Shown: piece after piece, positions 20,539 through 30,811 of the stretch
How the letters are laid out: every line of letters begins with the position of its first letter
Position numbering within the stretch: position 1 is the first letter of the stretch
Source of the DNA: Rhabdophis nuchalis
Lineage: Eukaryota; Chordata; Lepidosauria; Squamata; Natricidae
Direction of reading: 5' to 3'
DNA: 64,000 nt
NCBI GenBank assembly: GCA_039707465.1
Contig: CM077644.1
Coordinates: forward strand, 98,320,375-98,384,374
Program-made: the position numbers and the translations under genes
The notes under the pieces: model-generated
The model's input: only the letters and a program-made list of their open reading frames with translations
Databases searched by the model: none
Told to the model about the DNA's origin: nothing

Positions 20539-23500
20539 ATGAATTTTATTGTGCCAACGATGCTTGATTTTAACCATGACCCATTTTTACATTTTATAAC
20601 CACCATTTTGTACTCTAGAACCGATCTGCTACGACTGCGAGAGTCCCCGCTCTCGCAGGTTTGGCCCTCCACTCTAACGTGGGCCAACCTTGATGAAGGA
20701 TTTATTAATCTGGAGAGGTGGAAGAAGCGTAGTCTTAGGGGTTTTTTAGTTTGTAAATTAATGTCTATTTTAGGGGGTACCAGGGAGGGGGGAGGGTATA
20801 GACAGGTAGAGGCGGGGGAGGGAAGAGAGAGCCAGGCCAGCGGGCGACGGAGGGAAGCGGAGGGTTCCGTTAGGAGGGGGGAGATTCTAGTCGTTCCGAC
20901 AGAGGGCATTTCCATCCAGAAGGTCGTGGGGAGAGGCAGGTCCGAGGGGAGACAAGTGTTACCCTCCCGGTTGGGGGCGCGAAGCCGTTGGCTACAAACG
21001 GTCAAGTGCCTCAACCCCCGCAGGCTAGGTGGCCAGGGAGTACAGAGCCAGGGCCTGCGGCTGATGTTCTGCAACGCCAGGTCCGTTGTCAACAAAGCCC
21101 CCCTCGTTCATGACCTTGTGTCAGAGGGGGAGCCGGACCTGGTGGGAATTGCGGAGACCTGGTTGGGCCACGAGGGTGGACTCCCCCTCGTTGAAATGTG
21201 CCCACCAGGTTACCGTGCGTTTCATCAGCCCCGGGCCCTAGGTAGGGGCGGTGGGGTAGCGGTCATTGTAAAGGAAGGTCTTGAGCCGAGAGAGACCGTT
21301 GTGCCACAGACCACCGGTTGTGAGTCCCTCTGTGTGAAGTGGGGCCTAGGGAGGCAGTTGGGCTTGCTGGTTGTATACCTGGCTCCCCGCTATGTAGCAG
21401 CAGCCCTGCCCGAGCTCCTCGAGGTGATTGCTACGGTGGCAGTTGAGACCCCCAGACTTTTAGTCATGGGGGACTTTAATCTGCCATCGGTGGGCGAATC
21501 ATCCGAGGCAGCTCGGGAGTTCATGGCTTCCATGACGGCCATGGACCTGACCCAATTAATTCAAGGCCCCACTCACGAGGGTGGACATACACCGGATCTC
21601 ATCTTTGTCTCAGGCCAATGGAAGAGTGATCTGGGTATAGGGGATATAGTCATCACACCCTTGTCATGGACAGACCACTCACTTCTCCGGCTCGACTTTC
21701 CGACCGCTGCTCCCCTCTGCGGGGAGGCGGAACCTGAGTCACCAATCTGGTTCCGCCCCAGGCGCCTGATGGATCCGGATGGGTTCCAGACGGCGCTTGG
21801 GCCACTTCCTGTACCCCTGGCCCGCGCCCCGATGGAGGACCTCATGGCCGCATGGAATACTGCGACCACGGGAGCCTTGGATCGGGTCGCGCCCTTGCGG
21901 CCTCTCTTGCGGCGGCGAAACACCCTGGCTCCTTGGTTTTCCGAGGAGCTGAGGGTGATGAAACGCCGCAAGAGATGCCTAGAGAGAAGATGGAGGTCTA
22001 CTCGATCTGAATCTGACCGGACACAGGTAAGAGCCCATTTACGGACTTACATTGTGGCGCTGAGAGTGGCCAAACGTCACCATTGTGCTACTCTCATAGC
22101 ATCCGCAGAAAACCGCCCTGCCGCCCTGTTTAGGGTGACCCGCTCCCTCCTTCAACAGAGGGTGCGGGAAGCCCCGTTACAGGGTAGAGCAGAGGAATTT
22201 GTGACTTTTCTGCAGGAGAAAATCGCTCAGATACAGAACGAGCTAGCCCCCATTCATGGCCCAGTGGGATGCCACGAGAGAGATCTTGTTTGGGAGGAGT
22301 TTGACTCCGTTACTTCCGAGGATATGGACAGGCTACGTGGGCGACTGCGAGCCACCACATGTTTATTGGACCCGTGTCCCTCCTGGCTTGTACTGGCATC
22401 CTGGGAGGTGACACGAGGCTGGCTCCAAGAGGTTGTCAACGCATCCTTGAGTGAGGGTGCCTTGCCTGCTTCCCTAAAAGAAGCGATGGTGAGGCCCCTC
22501 CTTAAGAAGCCCTCTTTGGATCCAGCTCTTTTGAACAACTACCGTCCAGTCTCCAACCTTCCCTTTCTGGCGAAGGTTGTCGAGAGTGTGGTGGCACAAC
22601 AGTTTCCCCGTCACCTGGAGGAAGTTGATTATCTAGATCCGCGCCAGTCCGGCTTTCGGCCCGGGCATAGCACCGAGACGGCATTGGTCGCGTTGGTCGA
22701 TGATCTCTGGAGGGCCAGAGATGGGGGTTGTTCCTCCATCCTGGTCCTATTAGACCTCTCGGCGGCTTTCGATACCATCGACCATGGTATCCTATTGCAT
22801 CGGCTGGGGGGGTTGGGGGTGGGAGGCACCGTTTTACGGTGGTTCTCCTCCTACCTCTCTGGCCGATCGCAATTTGTGTTGGCAGGGGGGCAGAGGTCGA
22901 CCGCGAGACCCCTCGCATGTGGGGTGCCTCAGGGGTCGGTCCTCTCGCCCCTCCTGTTCAACACATACATGAAGCCGCTGGGTGAGATCATCCGTGGTTT
23001 TGGGGTAGAGTACCATCTGTACGCTGATGATACACAGCTGTACATTTCTACCCCAAACCACCCCAACGATGCCGTAGCGGTGATGTGCCAGTGCCTGGAA
23101 GCTGTACGGATCTGGATGGGAAGTAACGGACTCAAGCTCAACCCGACCAAGACCGAGTGGCTGTGGTTTCCGGCTGCCCGATTCAACCAGCTCACTCCAT
23201 CGCTGGCCATAGGGGGCGAACATCTTGCCCCTGTGGATGGGGCGCGCAATTTGGGTGTCCTCCTGGATGCCCGGCTGTCCATGGAAGATCAAGTGACAGC
23301 TGTGGCCAGGAGGGCGTTTTACCAGGTTCGCCTGGTTCGCCAATTGTGCCCCCTATTGGATCGGGACGCCCTTCGTACAGTCACTCATGCTCTCGTGACA
23401 TCCCGACTGGACTATTGTAACTCTCTCTACATGGGGCTGCCCTTGAGGTGCACCCGGAGGCTTCAGCTAGTCCAGAATGCAGCCGCGCGAGCAATTATGG

Positions 23501-23868
23501 GGACCGCAAGGTCCACCCATGTAACACCGCTCTTACGCGAGCTGCACTGGCTACCTGTCGTCTTCCGGGTGCGCTTCAAGGTGTTAATTATCATCTTTAA
23601 AGCGCTCCATGGCTCGGGACCTAGCTATCTGCAGGATCGGATCCTGCCCCATACATCCTCACGGCCGATTCGCTCCCACAGAGAGGGGCTTCTCCGGGTG
23701 CCGTCCACTAGACTGTGTCAGCGGGCGACACCCAGGGGAAGGGCTCTCTCTGTGGCGGGCCCAGCCCTCTGGAACGACCTTCCCCCCGATATTAGGACGA
23801 CCACGGACCTCCGCTCCTTCCGTTTCAAATTGAAAACTTACTTTTTCCGTCTGGCCGGCTTGGGATAG
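20539..23868 (+). CDS. L2-group ORF2: AP endonuclease and reverse transcriptase, intact
   Basis: The protein nicks target DNA and copies element RNA by target-primed reverse transcription in the nucleus. The AP-endonuclease domain runs from about residue 172 to 385, with FCNARS, AETWLG, GRGGGVAVI, MGDFNLP (near 310) and TDHSLLRLDF. The RT domain shows NYRPVSNLPF, QSGFRPGHSTETALV, DLSAAFDTIDH (about 740-750), GVPQGSVLSPLLF and the catalytic YADD at 828-831. The tail carries LHWLPVVFRVRFKV and GPALWNDLPPDIRTTTDL. There are no stops or frameshifts and all expected catalytic motifs are present. The true start is uncertain: the first ~170 residues are not recognised and an in-frame Met at 20761 is an alternative. 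The copy may be competent, though that cannot be shown from sequence alone. Confidence 0.88.
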   Translation: MNFIVPTMLDFNHDPFLHFITTILYSRTDLLRLRESPLSQVWPSTLTWANLDEGFINLERWKKRSLRGFLVCKLMSILGGTREGGGYRQVEAGEGRESQASGRRREAEGSVRRGEILVVPTEGISIQKVVGRGRSEGRQVLPSRLGARSRWLQTVKCLNPRRLGGQGVQSQGLRLMFCNARSVVNKAPLVHDLVSEGEPDLVGIAETWLGHEGGLPLVEMCPPGYRAFHQPRALGRGGGVAVIVKEGLEPRETVVPQTTGCESLCVKWGLGRQLGLLVVYLAPRYVAAALPELLEVIATVAVETPRLLVMGDFNLPSVGESSEAAREFMASMTAMDLTQLIQGPTHEGGHTPDLIFVSGQWKSDLGIGDIVITPLSWTDHSLLRLDFPTAAPLCGEAEPESPIWFRPRRLMDPDGFQTALGPLPVPLARAPMEDLMAAWNTATTGALDRVAPLRPLLRRRNTLAPWFSEELRVMKRRKRCLERRWRSTRSESDRTQVRAHLRTYIVALRVAKRHHCATLIASAENRPAALFRVTRSLLQQRVREAPLQGRAEEFVTFLQEKIAQIQNELAPIHGPVGCHERDLVWEEFDSVTSEDMDRLRGRLRATTCLLDPCPSWLVLASWEVTRGWLQEVVNASLSEGALPASLKEAMVRPLLKKPSLDPALLNNYRPVSNLPFLAKVVESVVAQQFPRHLEEVDYLDPRQSGFRPGHSTETALVALVDDLWRARDGGCSSILVLLDLSAAFDTIDHGILLHRLGGLGVGGTVLRWFSSYLSGRSQFVLAGGQRSTARPLACGVPQGSVLSPLLFNTYMKPLGEIIRGFGVEYHLYADDTQLYISTPNHPNDAVAVMCQCLEAVRIWMGSNGLKLNPTKTEWLWFPAARFNQLTPSLAIGGEHLAPVDGARNLGVLLDARLSMEDQVTAVARRAFYQVRLVRQLCPLLDRDALRTVTHALVTSRLDYCNSLYMGLPLRCTRRLQLVQNAAARAIMGTARSTHVTPLLRELHWLPVVFRVRFKVLIIIFKALHGSGPSYLQDRILPHTSSRPIRSHREGLLRVPSTRLCQRATPRGRALSVAGPALWNDLPPDIRTTTDLRSFRFKLKTYFFRLAGLG

Positions 23869-24075
23869 CCTCCCTGTCCTGGGGTTTTAGGGTAATTTTA
23901 ATTATTTGTAGTGTTAAGGGGTTTTAGGGACAGTTTTTAGTTTTTATAGATGTTTTTAGCGCAGGATTTGTTTAATTGTGATTTTAAATTATGTATTCTG
24001 TTTGTGTTTATTGTTTTTTAATTTTCCTGTGCCCCGCCTCGAGTCCCTCTGGGGAGAGAGAGCGGGCTACAAATA

Positions 24076-24077
24076 AA

Positions 24078-24108
<31 letters not shown>
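24076..24108 (+). repeat. (ATT)n 3' tail of the L2-group LINE
   Basis: A pure ATT array directly at the element's 3' end. Equivalent tails occur at 18667-18700, 52838-52931 (antisense), 54634-54650 (antisense) and 59521-59566 (antisense). Confidence 0.9.
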
Positions 24109-24110
<2 letters not shown>

Positions 24111-24343
24111 AGTGTGAATGCCACATTCTTTTTTTTCCTGAACTAATTCAATTTTGGGATGCTTCGGGCACCATTACTGAGTGAGCTCTTTTATGCGACT
24201 GTTAATAACAGATTCAATTCGTAAACTTTAATCAACAGACTATGTGGTAAAAGCTATCACAGATAAGCATAAGAAACTCTGCAGATGGGGAAGACCCAAA
24301 GACATACAGGAACAGCAGGAACCAGGTTCCCTTCCTACTTTTC

Positions 24344-24802
24344 TGTTCTGACTCCCTCCTTCACAAGACAAATGACTAAACTGACTGATATTTGGCAGTT
24401 TGCCTGGACTGACCTTGACTAGGCCTGAAGATTCTTAACCAAAGAACTTGACACACATGAAAGCTTTGACTCTTCAGATGATACGTTGTTTCCTGCAAAC
24501 CTACTCTTCACAGAAGATTTCTTTTAAAGCCTCTTGGGAGAGGCCGGTCAATTAGGCAGCTGATACTCATTATCTCCTCCAGTTGCGTCTTTCTGCTAAT
24601 TGACATTGCTTCCTCTCGATCCTTCTTAGCCTGACATCAGTGACAAACTGGGTTTCCTCCTCCCCACTACACCAAGTCCCAGGTGCCTCCTGATGCCTAG
24701 CCAGGCTCTCTGCTCTCGGCCTCCTCCTCTAGAGCAGACTCATAGGACTCCTCACTAGAGGAGTCCATCAGCAGCTCATCCAGAGCTGACTAGGCCACAA
24801 CA
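24344..24802 (-). mobile_element. Solo LTR, copy 1 (459 bp)
   Basis: Begins TGTTCTGAC and ends GGCCACAACA on the plus strand (TG...CA), flanked by a perfect 6-bp duplication cttttc (24338-24343, 24803-24808). It is homologous to 39144-39576. The minus-strand orientation is suggested by a TATA-like ctttaaaag preceding a purine-rich stretch. No internal retroviral genes remain, as expected after LTR-LTR recombination. A 6-bp duplication fits class II ERV-like or some Gypsy elements. Confidence 0.85.
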
Positions 24803-24849
24803 CTTTTCTATAGATATTTGTCTGTAATGCATCTAGTGGCCTCAACCTA

Positions 24850-25220
24850 GGATCCTTTGTTTACTGACCAATTGAAGTTACAAAGGCATTGAGAAAAGTG
24901 ATTTATGGACTATCCTCATACTTGTGACTGTTGCAGCATCTGCACACTCAAAATTGGGAGTGAGCTTGGCAACCAGCAGCTGTTTACGATGGCTGCAACA
25001 TTCCAAGGTCATGTGATCACTATTTGCGACCTTCCCAGCCTGCTTCTGATAAGCAAAGTCAATGGGGGAAGCTGGATTTGCTTAACAACCATGTAATTCA
25101 CTTAATAAATGCAGTGATTCACTTAGCAACCATGGCAAAATGAAATGTATCTTCACTTAACACCCATCTTAGCAATATAAATCCTGGGCCAATTGTAGAC
25201 CTCAATTGGGGACTACTTGT
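24850..25220 (+). mobile_element. MITE, 'cttaacaaccatgt' family, copy 1
   Basis: Shares ordered blocks with copies at 34608, 51148, 56088 and 62815: acttacaacc-like start, tgttgcagcat, ggtcatgtgatcac, gcgaccttccc, agcaaagtcaatgggg, cacttagcaac and a ggggactacttgta end. Better preserved copies end in ctcgac/gtcgag-type inverted repeats. Probably Tc1/mariner-derived; ends are decayed here. Confidence 0.7.
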
Positions 25221-26107
25221 AGTACACTGGCATTTCACTGTAATTTGTTGCCTAACCCAAAACAACTAGATCACTGGCATGAGTTGAGTTTCAATTTACA
25301 ACAGCTGGTAAATATGAGTTTGGCTTGATTAGGAGACTTTAAACTGAGGATGAAAAGAACTGGAGATAAAAAGTCGGACTCAATGACCTGAAATAAAGTC
25401 TTATGCATTGTAGAAGGATGTAGGAGTGTAGTTATAATGAACCTATTAAAATACTCAGTGTAAGATTGCTGAAAGAATGCAAATTTGTCTGTAGCTTCAA
25501 TAAGGAATTACAAACCAGCCAGTCAGAAGATTCTAAAGCAGACCATAAAGAGAATCTGTGAGCATCCTGAAAACAGTAGTATTAATTTCTGGAAGATAAA
25601 TATGAATCTATCACAAACAAAAAAAGAGTTGTTGTTTAAAAAAAAAAGATTTGACATCCACAATGCAGTGATAATCCACTGAATCCTCCTGCTGCCTCTG
25701 TTAACGCAGGTAACAATTTGCATACATAGCCAAGGTAATTATTAAGATATCCTATATCACACTGAAGGGAACCAGACTCAAAAGCAGCCATGTTCTATGT
25801 GACTAGCATTATACTGCAAAAGTACACCTTAGGTGATCCAAGTATAAACTTTTAGAGAGGAGAACAGTTGCAGTATTGGGTATTTTTGTTTGTTTGTTTA
25901 TTTGTGTGTGGGGAGAGAGGAAGAATTAAGAAAACCTGAAAAAATATCCATAAATTAAAGATGAGAAATGTTTACATCTCTAGAGTTATACTGAGGAGTC
26001 CCAGTCTGCAAAATCCAGGTGTGAAGAATATTGGGAATATAGGATTCTACCCTTGTTCCAGCTTGTTATCCATAGTGTATTGAAAAGGAGGTCAAGCTGT
26101 TGAAAAA
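25221..26107. other. Unassigned AT-rich DNA
   Basis: No gene or repeat recognised. Confidence 0.4.
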
Positions 26108-26271
26108 ATATTATTACTTCTATTATTATTATTTACTTTATTCATTAAACATGAAACTCAGCCAACTGAACATTTAAAAATACATTACAAATACCATTGA
26201 CTGGTGCTAATAATTGATACAGTTTGCTGCCAGCATCCTAGGTATCAACCAAGTACCTTCTTAAAATATAA
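26108..26271 (-). mobile_element. R4/Dong-type LINE, subfamily A, 3' end (link 1)
   Basis: On the minus strand it ends catgtttaatgaataaagta followed by an (AAT)n tail. The sequence closely matches the 3' end of link 3 at 26802-27482 (shared tgctggcagcaa and gttcag-tg-ctgag blocks). It is 5'-truncated exactly at the (GAT)n array. Confidence 0.7.

Positions 26272-26325
<54 letters not shown>
26272..26325 (+). repeat. (GAT)n array joining two R4-type fragments
   Basis: Eighteen or so GAT units. On the minus strand this is the (ATC)n 3' tail of link 2 and at the same time the 5' boundary of link 1. Confidence 0.9.
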
Positions 26326-26766
26326 CTTTAGTGAGATTCACAGCATTTGGGGCTGGTTGGTAGCGCAACAGCTCGAGTCCTAACCAAGGACCTAAGAACT
26401 GCTAAGGTAAAGCCGGAGGGTATAAGCTGTTCCAAATAGGGTGGTTTTTTTTGTAGAATCAGAATGTTCAAGTCCGATAAATTTAGAATTTCCAAATAGT
26501 GAGGTAGCCCTTTAGGTATTACTCCAAGGGCTCCAATTACAATCAGAACAACACACAATTTCTTTTTCCACAATCGCTCAACTTCAATTTGCAAGTCCCT
26601 GTATTTTGTGATTTTTTTTCTTGCTGCTTATCTTCAATTTGCGCATCACCAGGTATTGCAATGTCAATGAACCAAACTTTTTTTCTTTTCAACTATTGTT
26701 ATATCAGGTGTGTTGTGGGCCAAGTGCCTGTCAGTCTGAATTCTGAAATCACACAAGATCTTAACA
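26326..26766 (-). pseudogene. R4/Dong-type LINE, subfamily B, endonuclease C-terminus (link 2)
   Basis: The minus-strand frame at 26328-26594 encodes EVERLWKKKLCVV, VIGALGVIPKGLPHYLEIL and then KCCESH and a stop five bases before the (ATC)n tail. The VIPIVIGALG-type stretch after a LW-K motif is characteristic of the restriction-enzyme-like endonuclease end of R4/Dong/Rex6 LINEs. Upstream sequence (26595-26766) is frameshifted. The element has almost no 3' UTR. Confidence 0.7.
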
Positions 26767-26799
<33 letters not shown>

Positions 26800-26801
26800 G
26801 C
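26767..26801 (+). repeat. (ATC)n array joining two R4-type fragments
   Basis: About eleven CAT units. On the minus strand it is the (ATG)n 3' tail following ttgattaaacatg-type sequence of link 3, and the 5' boundary of link 2. Confidence 0.9.
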
Positions 26802-27482
26802 TTTATTGATTAAACATGTAGCTCAGTCAACTGAACATTCAAAAATGTATCGCAAATACCCTTGACTGGTGCTAATGGTTGATACGGGTTGCTGCCAGCG
26901 TTCTAGACAACAACCAAGTACCTTCTTAAAATATACAATGTTCTGAGTAGCACAGTTTAGCTGCAATTTATTGATGTATTTTATAAAATTCTTTGAAATG
27001 GTATCAAGTGGCCTGATGACAATGGGTATCACTGTTACATGTTTCATCCATAATTGGGTAGGTTTGATGGCCAGGTCGAGGTATTTCGTGATTTTTCCAG
27101 TTCTTTTTTTTTTGACTCTGGCATCTCCTAGTACCGTGATGTCGATAAATTGTATGTTTTGGCCCTCTACAACTGTAATATTTGGTGTGTTGTGTTCCAA
27201 ATGACAATTCATCTGTATTCGAAAGTCCCACAAGATCTTCACCTTCTCATTTTTGGTAACTTTTTCCACTTTGTGCTCCCATGAATTTTTTAGATACAGG
27301 CCAGTTGTATTTTTTACATAATGACCAATGGATTAATTTCGCAATTTAGCCATGTCTAGCTTGTACTCAGTTTGTGCAATTTTGCTGCATTTGCATATTA
27401 AATGTAAAATAGCTTTGACTTTGTTGTTGCAAAGTTTGGATTGTTGGTGGATTTCTCTATCTTTGCTTTCATGGCATTCAAT
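26802..27482 (-). pseudogene. R4/Dong-type LINE, subfamily A, zinc-knuckle and endonuclease region (link 3)
   Basis: Minus-strand frames give HLICKCSKIAQTEYKLDMAK, a remnant of the CCHC segment. These are followed by KILWDFRIQ, HLEHNTPNITVVEG, IDITVLGDARV, WMKHVTVIPIVI and FIKYINKL. This matches the R4-clade order RT tail, zinc knuckle, PD-(D/E)XK-type endonuclease. The usually acidic residue in the PDI motif reads N here (TPNI), and there are several frameshifts, so it is inactive. The 3' end lies at the (ATC)n array. Confidence 0.75.

Positions 27483-27553
<71 letters not shown>
27483..27553 (+). repeat. (ATC)n(ATT)n array joining R4-type fragments
   Basis: A compound array of ATC units then ATT units. 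On the minus strand it is the 3' tail of link 4 and the 5' boundary of link 3. Confidence 0.9.
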
Positions 27554-27554
<1 letters not shown>

Positions 27555-27692
27555 TAATCTTTGATGAGATTCACAGCCTTTAGGGTTGGTTAGAAGTTTA
27601 ACAGCTTGAGTCCTAACCAAGGACCTAGGAACTGTTAAGGTAACGTCGGAGGATATAAGTTGTTCCAAGTAGGGTGGGGTTTTGTAGAATCA
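27554..27692 (-). pseudogene. R4/Dong-type LINE, subfamily B, 3' end (link 4)
   Basis: The minus strand encodes MEQLISSDVTLTVPRSLVRT and TNPKGCESH, near-identical in pattern to the end of link 2 (LEQLIPSGFTLAVLRSLVRT ... KCCESH). It is truncated after about 140 bases. Confidence 0.7.
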
Positions 27693-28129
27693 ATTGTTGT
27701 TGTTATTATGGTTTAGATATTCTGTCCACTTTAGCACCAACAAAAGTTTGTTGCAAATAATAATGGCTTTGTGATTCTGGATCAAAAGTTTCAGATGCTT
27801 GAATAGTTTGGAAATGAGTTGAAAGAGAAAAATACATGACCTGACTTTGCAACAGAGATGTAAGCAAACCAAACAATATGTTCTATCTTTAGTACGTAGA
27901 AAGAAAAAGATATCAAATGAGATTATTACATTTTTTATGAGAGGATGAAATGTAAAAACTCAAGAGAATCTGCCACAATGTTAGAAAAATATTATAGTAA
28001 AAATTGAACTAAAAATCCCTCAACATCTCTGCTTTAAAAGAAAGATAAAGCTGACACATCTCAACAAAGAAAGGAGTACCAAAAATGTCCCACTTTTGTG
28101 GACCTTATACATATTCAATAGCCCTAGAG
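27693..28129. other. Unassigned AT-rich DNA
   Basis: Nothing recognised. Confidence 0.4.
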
Positions 28130-28246
28130 CAGGGGTAGGGAATGATGGCCCTTTTATGACTTGTGGACTTCAACTCCCTGAATTCCTGAGCTAACCATGA
28201 TGGTTCAAGAATTCTGGGAGTTGAAGTCCACAAGTCATAAAGTCAC
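28130..28246. mobile_element. Palindromic hAT-type MITE, copy 3 (one end lost)
   Basis: Starts CAGGGGTAGGGAATG and has the family core (acttgtggacttcaactccc ... gggagttgaagtccacaagt), but the right terminal repeat is missing. Confidence 0.75.
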
Positions 28247-28254
28247 TTCAAGCT

Positions 28255-28345
28255 AAGAAGAGGCTGGACTGCCATCTGTCAGAAATGGGCAGGGGGTTGG
28301 ACTAGCTCCTACAAGGTTCCTTCCAACTCTGTTATTCTGTTATGT
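28255..28345 (+). repeat. CR1-type LINE 3' end fragment
   Basis: Contains gaagaggctggactgccatc, gggttggactag and ccttccaactctgttattct, the standard CR1 3' terminus also seen at 43.68-43.78 kb. Confidence 0.8.
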
Positions 28346-29124
28346 AATTGTATTCCTTTATGGTTCTACTAGCATTCGCAGCCTAATCCAAGGTTAGAGT
28401 TAGGGTTAACACATCAGGACTAGAATTTCAAAGAGGGATTGAATCAGGACAGGGCAGGGCAAGTTAACGTCTCCCCTCCCCATTCTGATTCAAAATACCT
28501 CCCTAGGAAATACATTACAACATTTTGTTTTACTACACTTGTTATTTATGTTAGATAGTGCCATGTTCCCAGTCTGCTGTCTTTTAGTTAATTTGGATCA
28601 TTTCCTTTCCCTGACATATGGGGACAGTTTGGATATCAGCCAATCTCTGGAGTATTTTATTTTAAAGCTGTAAAAACCACAAACAAATTAAATCTTCCAT
28701 GTACCCTCCCTAATATCATAACTTTCTTTCAACCTTCCCCAGGTGTTTCTCAAGACTTCTGCATCCCACAATGGTTTTATATCCCTTGTCTGAAAGGTCT
28801 CATGGGGGAGGGGGGTATTTGGGTTATTTTATAAATCTATGAATCTATTTGTGCTGGCAGTATTATACTGTAAGTTTGTAGCAAAAGCAGAAAAAAATTA
28901 TATCAGAAATCCAATAATTGCTTGCTGTTCTCTTTAATACACAATGGTAAGTTTTATCTAGACCTGAACAATTCTTTTTTGGATTCCATCTGGTATTTTA
29001 AAGTTCAGAGATAAACTATGTGAGGTATCATAGATATTGGATATAAATTAGAACATACACTTACACTATTTTTAATGCTTCCAATTGAATCATAGATAAA
29101 ATAAGTTTTTTATTTGATTTGATT
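28346..29124. other. Unassigned AT-rich DNA
   Basis: Nothing recognised. Confidence 0.4.
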
Positions 29125-29370
29125 TGATTTGACTTCACTTTGGTCTAATGGCGTTTAAGGCGTTAAACTAGAAAGCAGAAGATTCTGAATTCTAATCCTG
29201 CTTTCAGCATGAAAGCCAATTGGGTGACTTTGGGCCAATCACTGTCTCTCAACCCAACTCACCTCACTGGGTTGTTGTGGGGAAAATAGGAGGAGGAAGG
29301 AGGAGTAGGTATATATATTATCTTCAAATATGTATTTAAAAAATAATAAAGGCAGGATATAAAAAATGTG
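29125..29370 (+). repeat. tRNA-derived SINE
   Basis: A tRNA-like head (tggtctaatggcg near 29143; degenerate box B gaattctaatcc near 29188) is followed by ggtgactttgggccaatcac and acctcactgggttgttgtgg, a common vertebrate SINE body. It ends in an A/T-rich region near 29370. Confidence 0.7.
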
Positions 29371-29951
29371 GAAAAATGTGGAAGAGCTCTATCATAATTT
29401 GAACAAGCAGTCTGTCTTCAGCTAATATTTGTTCCTCATTTCTTGCAAGTATTGTAGAGATTGATTTCATTATAACATGGAAATAAAGATTTCCAGTATG
29501 CTAATCTTTTGAACCATTGGCACTCTGTCTTAAGAAGAGGGTCAGCAGGCAATAAAACCAGTGATCTCAATAAAATGTTATATCACTGGAGCATAGCTCT
29601 CTATTGCCTTAACAAAAATTATAAATTTAAGAGTGCATTCTCAATTTGCAAAGTTTAAGAGACAAAATCAATTTTCCTTTCTAAATTGTATAATTTGATC
29701 ATTTGTTATTTGAGATGGATTATTACATGAGAGGTTTAGAGATTTCATATATATATTTGATTAAAGCAGAAGTCTGATTGATATGGAGACTATTACAGTA
29801 TATAATGTCCCTGCTAATCAAGAATGTTATGGGCCCTGCTAATCAAGAACGTTATGACAATGTGACTACAGATTTGGGAAAGTCTATCTGAACACCTCCA
29901 GTGAGGCTAACTTACGAAATGTCCTCCACAAGAAGTTTTATCTGGAAGCCA
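29371..29951. other. Unassigned AT-rich DNA with one short tandem duplication
   Basis: The phrase ccctgctaatcaagaa-gtt occurs twice in tandem at about 29808-29857. Nothing else recognised. Confidence 0.5.
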
Positions 29952-29958
29952 TGTTGAT

Positions 29959-30194
29959 TAATTAATTAATTTTTATTTCGCCTTTATTATTCCTTTTAAA
30001 TAACTCAAGGTGGTAAGATAGTTAATATTCCTCCTCCTCTTTTCCCTAAAACAATATCCCTCAGGAGTAGGTGGGCCGGAGAGAGTATCCAGCCCAAATT
30101 CTCCCAGCTGCCTTTTATGGCTGAGGTAGAACTAGAACTCACAGTCTCCTAGTTTCTAGCTTAGTGCCTTAGCCATTAAACCAAACTGGCTCTC
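29959..30194 (-). repeat. tRNA-derived SINE with target duplication
   Basis: Same family as 29125-29370 in the opposite orientation: minus-strand head agagccagtttggtttaatg, then ggctaaggcactaagctaga. It is flanked by tgttgat at 29952-29958 and 30195-30201, a 7-bp duplication. Confidence 0.75.
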
Positions 30195-30213
30195 TGTTGA
30201 TGGTTGTTGTTTT

Positions 30214-30560
30214 TTATGCTAACATACATGCATACATACATACACACACGCATATACATACAGTTTGTCAAACATATACAAGATAACAGGTGTAAGTATA
30301 AACATGGGCATGAACACTGGAAATGGGTATGAATAAATGGCGACAATAGGACAGGGATGGTAGGCATGCTGGTGTGCTTATGCCCACTCCCTACAGACCT
30401 CTTAGAAAAGGGGTGAGGTCCATGCTAGACAGTTTAAGGTTAAAGTTATGGGGGTTTGAGGATATAACAACAGTCAGGTAGAGCATTCCAGGCATTGACC
30501 TCTCTGTTTGCTGAAGTCATATTTTCTGCAATCGAGTTTGGAGCTATGTTTGTGAGTGTG
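30214..30560 (-). pseudogene. LINE C-terminal fragment, copy a
   Basis: The minus strand encodes ANREVNAWNALPDCC, like the NRVVNAWNSLP motif found near the end of CR1-superfamily ORF2 proteins. The nucleotide sequence is clearly homologous to 30812-31095 (shared aggacagggatggtaggca and gcattccaggcattgac). Confidence 0.6.
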
Positions 30561-30811
30561 TACACAAGCGCACATACATACAAGCAAATAATTATATTTT
30601 CAGTTATATAGACCACCAGGAGGGACCACATGACTGGTTTCATCTTTATCGTGATGTGAGGTAGCACAAAACCAGTTGTGTGGTGTGTCGTGGTAGTCTT
30701 GGCAGCTACACACACAACAGAGGACATACACTGTATAAACAATAGAGGAATCCCCCTACTTGCAAGGGGGTGGATGTAAAATCCCATACATGGGGGCATG
30801 ACATAATATTT

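Larger units (their letters stand above)
19277..24108 (+). mobile_element. Near full-length L2-group non-LTR retrotransposon
   Basis: A roughly 4.8-kb unit: CpG-rich leader (19277-20250), AT-rich spacer, an uninterrupted 1109-aa ORF, a ~200-bp 3' UTR and an (ATT)n tail. A short taaagt occurs at 19271-19276 and again at 24108-24113, a possible 6-bp duplication that would confirm both ends. Such a short match could be chance. No separate ORF1 is evident. Membership of the L2/CR1 group is judged from the AP-endonuclease plus RT order and the C-terminal ALWNDLP tail. Confidence 0.8.

Noticed and set aside
22502..23343. Minus-strand frames of 138-169 aa over the L2-group ORF
   Set aside because: Antisense shadows of the intact sense RT frame.
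26272..27553. CRISPR-like array
   Set aside because: Repeats are perfect trinucleotide microsatellites without spacers, in vertebrate DNA.
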